NCBI GenBank assembly: GCA_965657165.1
Contig: CBFHNG010000035.1
Span: 1 to 19,030, forward strand
Length of the DNA: 19,030 nt
Source of the DNA: UBA3537 sp965657165
GTDB lineage: Bacteria; Bacteroidota; Bacteroidia; Flavobacteriales; Flavobacteriaceae
Reading direction: 5' to 3'
Part shown: positions 14,098 to 19,030 of the stretch, one piece after another
Layout: each line of letters starts with the position of its first letter
Numbering within the stretch: the first letter of the stretch is position 1
Program-made: the position numbers and the translations under genes
The notes under the pieces: model-generated
What the model was told of the DNA's origin: nothing
Database searches by the model: none
Seen by the model: the letters and a program-made list of their open reading frames with translations, nothing else

Positions 14098-14155
14098 GTG
14101 TTTAAAGAATTAGATTTGGGTTCTTATTCATTCCAAATATAGAAAAAAATCCATA

Positions 14156-14189
14156 AAAAAAGGCCTTTCAAACATGAAAGGCCTTTTTT
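14156..14189 (-). terminator. Rho-independent terminator of rpsT
   Basis: Perfect 15-bp arms AAAAAAGGCCTTTCA (14156-14170) and TGAAAGGCCTTTTTT (14175-14189) with the four-base loop AACA, 18 bases after the rpsT stop in the direction of transcription. Very stable and symmetrical, so it blocks transcription both ways. Confidence 0.9.
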
Positions 14190-14207
14190 AAAATAAGTTT
14201 AAAACAA

Positions 14208-14459
14208 TTATAGCTGTGCGATATGGCTTGCTAATTTAGATTTTAAATTTGCCGCCTTATTGTTGTGAATAATGTTTCTTTTAGCCAATTTATCAATCAT
14301 AGACGCCACAGAAGGAAACGCTTTTTCAGCTTTCTTTTTGTCGGTCAGCTCACGTAAGTTTTTAATCGCATTACGTGTTGTTTTATGCTGATACTTGTTT
14401 AGAATACGCTTTGCTTTGTTGCTTCTAATTCTTTTTAATGCGGACTTATGATTTGCCAT
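14208..14459 (-). CDS. rpsT: 30S ribosomal protein S20
   Basis: Small basic primary 16S rRNA-binding protein of the 30S subunit, 83 residues. It begins MANHKSALKRIRSNKAKR, the S20 hallmark, continues with the LNKYQHKTTRNAIKNL helix, and ends in NIIHNNKAANLKSKLASHI; all-helical and Lys/Arg-rich as expected. Length is normal. The only upstream DNA before tRNA-Glu is 29 bases with no good TAnnTTTG box, so it is probably transcribed with tRNA-Glu from the promoter at 14627-14656 and freed by tRNA processing. A strong terminator follows. Confidence 0.96.
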   Translation of the reverse strand: MANHKSALKRIRSNKAKRILNKYQHKTTRNAIKNLRELTDKKKAEKAFPSVASMIDKLAKRNIIHNNKAANLKSKLASHIAQL

Positions 14460-14488
14460 AATGTTCTAAATATTAAACTTTTTATTTG

Positions 14489-14560
14489 TAGCCCGTAGGG
14501 GAATCGAACCCCTCTTACCAGGATGAAAACCTGGCGTCCTAGCCGATAGACGAACGGGCC
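14489..14560 (-). tRNA. tRNA-Glu (anticodon TTC)
   Basis: On the minus strand 72 nt fold into a full cloverleaf. The acceptor is GGCCCGT/ACGGGCT, the anticodon stem CCAGG/CCTGG closes the loop TTTTCAT with anticodon TTC, and the T stem AGGGG/CCCCT closes the TTCGATT loop. The discriminator is A and the next bases are C then AAAT, so CCA is probably added after transcription. It sits 29 bases upstream of the rpsT ATG. Confidence 0.96.
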
Positions 14561-14605
14561 GTTTTGTTTCGATTTAAATCTGTTGGTTTAAATTCCAAAA
14601 CAGCT

Positions 14606-14621
14606 GCAATATTTCTATTGC
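14606..14621 (-). other. Hairpin with GAAA tetraloop at the transcript start
   Basis: On the minus strand GCAATA-GAAA-TATTGC is a perfect 6-bp stem closed by a GNRA-type tetraloop. It lies 6 bases downstream of the -7 box at 14634..14627, so it would be at or within a few bases of the 5' end of the tRNA-Glu/rpsT precursor. Role unknown; it could stabilise the 5' end or aid tRNA processing. Confidence 0.4.
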
Positions 14622-14626
14622 GGTTG

Positions 14627-14656
14627 CAAAAATACAACTATTTTTAAATGCTACAA
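14627..14656 (-). promoter_or_regulatory. Promoter of tRNA-Glu and rpsT
   Basis: On the minus strand TTG (14656..14654), a 19-base spacer, and TATTTTTG (14634..14627), an exact TAnnTTTG. This is one of the best promoter matches in the window. Start of transcription is expected near 14620, some 60 bases before the tRNA. Confidence 0.65.
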
Positions 14657-14670
14657 CAATCGTGATTGTT
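14655..14670. repeat. Inverted repeat after proS, terminator or operator
   Basis: AACAATC (14655-14661) and GATTGTT (14664-14670) are a perfect 7-bp inverted repeat with a 2-base centre. It touches the -33 element of the tRNA-Glu promoter and is 22 bases beyond the proS stop. On the plus strand it is followed by a T tract, but no plus-strand gene ends here. On the minus strand the T tract is lacking, so it would be a poor proS terminator. Confidence 0.35.
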
Positions 14671-14692
14671 TTTTTAGCTTTTTTTGAAAATT

Positions 14693-16171
14693 TTAATACG
14701 CTTTGGCAAACAAAACACGCCCTTTTGATGGTGCTCCAGAAAATACACAAACGCCAGCTTCATCTGGTGCATCATAAGGAATACATCGAATGGTGGCTTT
14801 GGTGGCGTCTTTTATTTTTTGCTCAGTTTCTGTAGTGCCATCCCAATGCGCAGATATAAATCCGCCTTTTTGTTCTAAAACTTTTTTAAACGCATCAAAA
14901 GTATCAACCTCAGTAATGTGCGCGTCCCTAAAATCAAAAGCTCTTTTGTATAAAGACTCCTGAATTTCTGTGAGTAAATTTTTAATTTCTTTGGATAAAC
15001 CTTCTAAAACAAAAGTCGTTTTTGAAAGGGTGTCACGCCGTGCGACCTCTACAGTACCTTTTTCCAAATCTTTTGGTCCAATAGCAATACGCAACGGTAC
15101 CCCTTGCAATTCGTGTTGAGCAAATTTTGCCCCCGGTCTTTGAGTGGTTCTGTCATCATATTTTACACTGATATGCTCACTGCGAAGTGTTTTCATAATT
15201 TCCTGAGCAACAGTACTTATGGCCTCTAATTGATCTTCACTTTTATAAATGGGCACAATAACGACTTGATAGGGGGCTAAGTTTGGAGGAAGTACCAACC
15301 CTTGATCGTCACTATGGGTCATGATGAGGGCGCCCATCAATCGTGTAGAAACCCCCCACGAAGTGGCCCAAACATGATCTTGATCACCAGCGCTGGTCAT
15401 AAATTTTACATCAAAGGCCTTGGCAAAATTTTGCCCCAAAAAATGTGATGTTCCAGCCTGAAGGGCTTTTCCATCTTGCATAAGCGCTTCAATACAATAG
15501 GTTTCTTCTGCACCTGCAAAGCGTTCGCTTTCTGTTTTTGTTCCTTGAATAACAGGAATAGCCATAAAATTTTGAACAAAATCGGCATACACCTGATTCA
15601 TTTGCTTGGCCTCGTCTAATGCTTCTTGTTTTGTGGCATGTGCGGTATGTCCTTCTTGCCATAAAAATTCGGCAGTACGCAAAAACAAACGCGTACGCAT
15701 TTCCCAACGCACGACATTGGCCCATTGATTGATTAAAATTGGTAAATCTCTATACGATTGAATCCAACCTTTATATGTATTCCAAATCACGGCCTCACTT
15801 GTGGGGCGTACGACAAGCTCCTCTTCAAGTTTTGCTTTAGGATCAACGCGAAGTTTCCCCGGATGATCTGGATCATTTTGCAAACGATAATGGGTAACTA
15901 CAGCACACTCTTTGGCAAAACCTTCAGCATTTTTTTCTTCCGCTTCAAACAAACTTTTTGGAACAAATAAAGGAAAATAAGCATTTTGATGCCCTGTTTC
16001 TTTAAACATTCGATCCAATTCTGATTGCATTTTTTCCCAAATGGCATAACCATAAGGTTTTATGACCATACAACCACGTACAGCAGAATTTTCTGCTAAG
16101 TCGGCTTTGACCACCAATTCGTTGTACCATTTGGAGTAATCTTCAGCTCTTTTTGTAAGTTTTTTAGCCAT
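14693..16171 (-). CDS. proS: Prolyl-tRNA synthetase
   Basis: Class II aminoacyl-tRNA synthetase charging tRNA-Pro. The protein is 492 residues, the short archaeal/eukaryote-like form without the editing insertion of the E. coli-type enzyme. Visible segments: VRGCMVIKPYGYAIWEKMQ near the N-terminus, FPLFVPKS, the RPTSEAVIWNTY motif, motif 2 around RWEMRTRLFLRTAEFLWQEG, the TSHFLGQNFAK loop, the PPNLAPYQVVIVPI start of the anticodon-binding domain, and the FSGAPSKGRVLFAKAY C-terminus ending in an aromatic residue as usual for this type. I start at the ATG at 16171 (MAKKLTKRAEDYSKWY), where the family begins; an in-frame GTG at 16189 is possible. A consensus promoter lies 50-80 bases upstream. 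No convincing terminator separates it from tRNA-Glu, so read-through is likely. Confidence 0.96.
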   Translation of the reverse strand: MAKKLTKRAEDYSKWYNELVVKADLAENSAVRGCMVIKPYGYAIWEKMQSELDRMFKETGHQNAYFPLFVPKSLFEAEEKNAEGFAKECAVVTHYRLQNDPDHPGKLRVDPKAKLEEELVVRPTSEAVIWNTYKGWIQSYRDLPILINQWANVVRWEMRTRLFLRTAEFLWQEGHTAHATKQEALDEAKQMNQVYADFVQNFMAIPVIQGTKTESERFAGAEETYCIEALMQDGKALQAGTSHFLGQNFAKAFDVKFMTSAGDQDHVWATSWGVSTRLMGALIMTHSDDQGLVLPPNLAPYQVVIVPIYKSEDQLEAISTVAQEIMKTLRSEHISVKYDDRTTQRPGAKFAQHELQGVPLRIAIGPKDLEKGTVEVARRDTLSKTTFVLEGLSKEIKNLLTEIQESLYKRAFDFRDAHITEVDTFDAFKKVLEQKGGFISAHWDGTTETEQKIKDATKATIRCIPYDAPDEAGVCVFSGAPSKGRVLFAKAY

Positions 16172-16223
16172 AATATTGTAATTTGGCACAACTATTGTGT
16201 TGTAGCTTATATAAAATTTTACA

Positions 16224-16251
16224 CAAAACTAAGTATTTTTAAAACGTCCAA
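16224..16251 (-). promoter_or_regulatory. Promoter of proS
   Basis: On the minus strand TTG (16251..16249), a 17-base spacer, and TAGTTTTG (16231..16224), an exact TAnnTTTG. The leader would be about 45 nt and contains a small hairpin, CACAA/TTGTG (16187-16199). I see no T-box-like structure, which would in any case be unusual in this phylum. Confidence 0.55.
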
Positions 16252-16270
16252 CAATTTAATTTACAATGTC

Positions 16271-17344
16271 ATGAGATTTATTACATTTTTACAGCAACAA
16301 AAAACTACTTTTTATAGTTTATTTGGGGCCCTATTTTTAACCTCTTGTGGGTCTTATCAATATGTTGGTATGGCCGATGATGGTATTTATAGTTCTTCTG
16401 AAAATGGAGATTATGTAGAAATAATAAATGACGACAACGCTGAAAATGATCAAGGAAATAGTTATTATAAAGACTATTTTAAAGGAAAAGCTTCAGAATA
16501 CAGCAACGAAGATTCTAGCGTTTTTACAGATGTTGATAATTACAGTGGAGACTATGAAAATACTGAAAACACATCTGAAGAATCTTATGCTGGATGGGGT
16601 CAAAATAGTGATTCTCAAGTAGTAATTAATATTCAAACTAGACCTTTGAACTACGGCCTTGGTTGGGGATATCCTTTTTATAGCAATCGCTGGGGTTGGA
16701 ACAACTGGGGGTGGAATGTCGGTTGGAACAACTGGGGTTGGAACAACTGGGGTTGGAACGTCGGCTGGAACAATTGGGGCTGGAATTGGGGTTATCAAAA
16801 CTTTGGGTTTTGGGATCCTTATTTCTATAGTGCTTGGCAATCTCCCTATGGATATGCCGGAAATTTCTATAATAGCCCTTATGGAAGACGTTATGGAATA
16901 TATACCAACGGCTATAGAAATACTGGAAGCAGAAACTTAGGCTACAGATCTGGAAGTTTGTCGAGTCGGAGTGCTTTAGGAACAGTGTCTAGAACACGTT
17001 CAACTGCGACACGAAGTCGAAGTACAAGTTCGTCAAGAAATTCATATAATACTACGCGAAGTACAACTACACGTTCTATTAGAAATGGAAACGGCACAAG
17101 AACAACAACACGTTCGACTAGAACAACCACACAGCCTACAAGATCAGTACGATCAAATACAAGAACAACAAGATCTACAACAAGAAGCACAAGACCAACA
17201 ACAAGAAGAAGTACAAGATCAAGCACAAGAACAACACGTCCAACTTACACAAGGCCAACAACAAGACCTAGTAGTACGATGAGATCTGGCGGAGGTGTTA
17301 CAAGATCAAGAGGGGGAGGAACAACTTCAAGAAGAAGAAATTAG
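16271..17344 (+). CDS. Repetitive tripartite lipoprotein, unknown function
   Basis: Predicted lipoprotein of 357 residues: signal peptide with hydrophobic FYSLFGALFLTSC and lipobox cysteine C26. The mature chain has three contrasting low-complexity parts: an acidic Asp/Glu/Ser/Tyr/Asn region (about 35-115), a Trp/Gly/Asn-rich region (about 130-180) made of repeats such as GWNNWGWNVGWNNW followed by an aromatic FWDPYFYSAW stretch, and a highly basic Thr/Arg/Ser-rich tail (about 231-357). I recall similar genes beside proS in Flavobacteriaceae carrying the misleading label vitellogenin; no function is known. The negative/aromatic/positive layout suggests self-association or binding to polyanions such as LPS, peptidoglycan or nucleic acid at the envelope, but that is speculation. 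It lies 33 bases before the OmpP1 gene and is probably co-transcribed with it. No exact promoter box is seen upstream. Confidence 0.8.
   Translation: MRFITFLQQQKTTFYSLFGALFLTSCGSYQYVGMADDGIYSSSENGDYVEIINDDNAENDQGNSYYKDYFKGKASEYSNEDSSVFTDVDNYSGDYENTENTSEESYAGWGQNSDSQVVINIQTRPLNYGLGWGYPFYSNRWGWNNWGWNVGWNNWGWNNWGWNVGWNNWGWNWGYQNFGFWDPYFYSAWQSPYGYAGNFYNSPYGRRYGIYTNGYRNTGSRNLGYRSGSLSSRSALGTVSRTRSTATRSRSTSSSRNSYNTTRSTTTRSIRNGNGTRTTTRSTRTTTQPTRSVRSNTRTTRSTTRSTRPTTRRSTRSSTRTTRPTYTRPTTRPSSTMRSGGGVTRSRGGGTTSRRRN
16694..16777 (+). repeat. Tandem 42-bp repeat inside the lipoprotein gene
   Basis: Two adjacent 42-base units (16694-16735 and 16736-16777) match at 38 of 42 positions and each encodes the 14 residues GWNNWGWNVGWNNW. 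All four differences are silent third-position changes, and a partial third unit (GWNW) follows. Each unit is itself built from five- and nine-residue sub-repeats. The array can expand or contract in frame. Confidence 0.85.
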
Positions 17345-17377
17345 CACAAAATTTAATTTTTATAAAAAGTAAGTAGA

Positions 17378-18892
17378 ATGAAAAGAATTTTTGTTTCAAT
17401 ATTTTGTTTCATTGCATTTCAAACAATCAATGCTCAATATGTAAGTGATGGTCTAAGATATTCAAGTGGAGAAACTCAAGGAACTGCTCGATTTAAAGCA
17501 ATGGGTGGTGCATTTGGTGCCCTTGGTGGCGACATCTCTGCCATAAGTATAAATCCAGCAGGCGCTGCAATTTTTAATAGAAGTCATGGAGCATTATCAG
17601 CATCCAACAATAACATTTCAAAAGATGCTGCCTATGGTGGTGGAATAGCTAATAGAACTGAAAACAACTTTGATTTACATCAAATAGGGGCTGCATTTGT
17701 ATTCAAAAACAACAACACTAAATCGCTTTGGAATAAGTTTGTGGTGAGTTTATTTTACGAGCAATTACAAGACTATAACACACGTTTTTTTGCAGCTGGT
17801 ACAACAAATAACTCCATTTCAAGTTATTTTTTAGAAAATGCAAATGGATTAAAATTGGGGGATATTAGATTACTCTCTGGAGAAACCGTAACTCAGGCTT
17901 ATGCAGATATTGGAGCTAGCTATGGCTACCAACACCAACAAGCTTTTTTGGGTTACGAAGGCGGAATTTTAGAACCTGGTGATGATAATGATGACAACAA
18001 CTCAGTATATACTTCAAACATAGGAGCTGGAAATTTCATTCAGGAGTTTGATTATGAATCCATGGGATATAATGGTAAGTTTTCAGCTAATATTGCATTT
18101 CAATACAATGAATCTATAAGTTTAGGATTGAACCTAAATTCACATTTTTTAGAGTTTAGTAAAAAAACATTTCTAATTGAAGAAAACGATAATGTTGACT
18201 CAACAGTGAATCTTGTAAACTTTGAAAATCAATTATTTACAAAAGGTGAAGGTTTTTCATTACAACTCGGAACTATTATAAAATTAACGGATGAATTACG
18301 TTTTGGATTTAGTTATGCTTCGCCTACATGGCTCACACTTCGTGAAGAAACAACCCAATATTTATCCACATTCAACGATGCAGAAAATAACGGCTTTACT
18401 ATAAATCCAAATATCGTTAATATTTTTCCTGAATATAATTTAAAAACACCTGGGAACATGACAGGGAGTGTGGCTTATGTTTTAGGAAAAAAAGGCCTCA
18501 TTAGCTTTGATTACTCGCGTAAAAATTATGCGAATATGAGTTTTGACACAGGAGATAATCAATTAGATACTGCACTTAGTAATGACATCAATAACACTTT
18601 TGAAGTTGCTAACACATATAAATTAGGCGCTGAATTGAGACACAAAAATATTAGTTTTAGAGGTGGATACCGAATTGAAGAAAGTCCCTACAAAAACACA
18701 AACATCGCTAATGATTTAAATGGATTTTCTCTTGGTATTGGCTACAATTTTGGATATACCAAACTTGACTTGGCTTTTGAACATACAGAGCAAAAAAGAC
18801 AACAACAATTTTTTGAAAGTGGTACACTTGACGCAGCTTCAATAAACAACAAAAATTCCATTGTCTCACTTACTTTAAGTATGGACTTATAA
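17378..18892 (+). CDS. OmpP1/FadL-type outer membrane transport protein
   Basis: Outer membrane beta-barrel of 504 residues in the FadL/TodX/OmpP1 family, whose members pass hydrophobic compounds such as long-chain fatty acids; Bacteroidota members are often annotated as hemin receptors without evidence. A Sec signal peptide (MKRIFVSIFCFIAFQTINA, cleavage before Q20) precedes the family N-terminal plug motif RFKAMGGAFGALGGDISAIS and NPAGAA (59-64). The rest shows alternating amphipathic strands, an Asp/Asn-rich loop at about 200-209 (PGDDNDDNN) that may be an extracellular metal-binding turn, and a C-terminal strand IVSLTLSMDL. It follows the lipoprotein gene by 33 bases, suggesting a shared transcript and a functional link at the outer membrane. 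A strong terminator follows. Confidence 0.88.
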   Translation: MKRIFVSIFCFIAFQTINAQYVSDGLRYSSGETQGTARFKAMGGAFGALGGDISAISINPAGAAIFNRSHGALSASNNNISKDAAYGGGIANRTENNFDLHQIGAAFVFKNNNTKSLWNKFVVSLFYEQLQDYNTRFFAAGTTNNSISSYFLENANGLKLGDIRLLSGETVTQAYADIGASYGYQHQQAFLGYEGGILEPGDDNDDNNSVYTSNIGAGNFIQEFDYESMGYNGKFSANIAFQYNESISLGLNLNSHFLEFSKKTFLIEENDNVDSTVNLVNFENQLFTKGEGFSLQLGTIIKLTDELRFGFSYASPTWLTLREETTQYLSTFNDAENNGFTINPNIVNIFPEYNLKTPGNMTGSVAYVLGKKGLISFDYSRKNYANMSFDTGDNQLDTALSNDINNTFEVANTYKLGAELRHKNISFRGGYRIEESPYKNTNIANDLNGFSLGIGYNFGYTKLDLAFEHTEQKRQQQFFESGTLDAASINNKNSIVSLTLSMDL

Positions 18893-18911
18893 TCTGAATT
18901 AGTCTGAAGTT

Positions 18912-18939
18912 AAAAAAACCAGCATATGCTGGTTTTTTT
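18912..18939. terminator. Bidirectional terminator after the OmpP1 gene
   Basis: A 28-base perfect palindrome: AAAAAAACCAGCAT (18912-18925) and its complement ATGCTGGTTTTTTT (18926-18939). In RNA the innermost bases form the loop. It is 20 bases beyond the OmpP1 stop and 12 bases beyond the stop of the convergent minus-strand gene, so it serves both. Confidence 0.88.
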
Positions 18940-18951
18940 TATTACTAATAA

Positions 18952-19030
18952 TCACCTCTTCAAACTAAAATGAGCTCTGAGTTGTTTGGGTTCTCCTGTT
19001 GTTAAATCATTGTATTCCAATAAGAACCAA
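18952..19030 (-). CDS. C-terminus of a T9SS type B cargo protein (partial)
   Basis: The right edge of the window carries the last 25 codons of a minus-strand gene, whose TGA is at 18954..18952; the rest lies outside. The residues read WFLLEYNDLTTGEPKQ then LRAHFSLKR. The layout W-[FY]-x-x-x-[EK]-Y, a polar turn, and a final R-[AS]-H-F-[ST]-[LM]-K-R is the end of the type B sorting domain (gliding motility-associated C-terminal domain) that directs proteins through the Bacteroidota type IX secretion system to the cell surface or medium. The passenger domain cannot be known from here. It converges on the OmpP1 gene across the shared terminator. Confidence 0.72.
   Translation of the reverse strand, partial: WFLLEYNDLTTGEPKQLRAHFSLKR

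Noticed and set aside
15406..15725. Frames opposite or offset within proS
   Set aside because: Overlap the conserved synthetase core in other frames and show Cys/Arg-rich nonsense composition.
16694..16777. Direct repeats considered as a CRISPR-like array
   Set aside because: Units are adjacent without spacers and lie in frame in a coding gene.
16493..16840. Minus-strand Pro/Val-rich and plus-strand Gly/Thr-rich frames in the lipoprotein gene
   Set aside because: They mirror the GGN-TGG-AAC repeats of the real frame, with no start context or family match. The real frame has a clean lipoprotein signal and continues to the stop at 17344.
17085..17282. Gln-rich frame (QEQQHVRLEQ style) on the plus strand
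   Set aside because: Frame-shifted reading of the ACA-AGA repeats encoding the Thr/Arg tail; shadow only.

Overview
This is a low-GC, densely packed chromosomal segment from a member of Bacteroidota, almost certainly Flavobacteriaceae. Several signs agree: putative promoters follow the Bacteroidota pattern TTG-N17-19-TAnnTTTG rather than sigma70 boxes; the gene set includes families largely confined to that phylum (BT_3928-type DoxX protein, DUF1599, DUF4293, a FadL/OmpP1 porin beside a Trp/Gly/Asn-rich lipoprotein); Rho carries a long Asn/Gln/Lys-rich insertion; and the right edge holds the last 25 residues of what looks like a type IX secretion (type B) cargo protein. I see no prophage, transposase, CRISPR array or plasmid function. 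Most of the window is conserved housekeeping DNA.

Layout. 1-171: tRNA-Arg (minus) back to back with the promoter of a CstB-like persulfide dioxygenase/rhodanese fusion (172-1584, plus). 1586-6655: a tight seven-gene minus-strand operon, in transcription order DUF1599 protein, BT_3928-type membrane protein, Dpp/Opp-type ABC permease, TlpA-like lipoprotein, tpiA, prmA, clpS, with junctions from a 4-base overlap to a 6-base gap. 6735-8412 (plus): folP and the diadenylate cyclase gene cdaA, divergent from the operon across a short region with an operator-like inverted repeat. 8404-10915 (minus): an ABC exporter and truA. 10994-11506 (plus): a YfcE-like phosphoesterase ending in a bidirectional terminator shared with a DUF4293 membrane protein (11549-11956, minus). 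12179-13744 (plus): rho with its terminator.

13789-14155 is the only sizeable non-coding stretch. It holds a dispersed-repeat-like element with TAGCGG/CCGCTA arms and a possible decayed gene end. Next, on the minus strand, come rpsT, tRNA-Glu and proS, then on the plus strand a repetitive lipoprotein and an OmpP1/FadL-type outer membrane protein (16271-18892), a strong terminator, and the convergent 3' end of the T9SS cargo gene.

How the genes fit together. Three threads can be drawn. Translation: two tRNAs, proS, rpsT, truA, prmA and rho. Envelope and redox: the BT_3928 protein, TlpA-like lipoprotein and permease in one operon, plus persulfide detoxification next door. Cell surface: the lipoprotein/OmpP1 pair and the T9SS cargo. 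Several starts were moved from the longest open frame (cdaA, truA, phosphoesterase, DUF4293, proS) using family N-termini and promoter positions. All family names come from motif recognition by eye, without database searches. I did not find a clearly new system. The best candidates for undescribed biology are the tripartite lipoprotein beside OmpP1 and the membrane redox/permease trio inside the tpiA operon.
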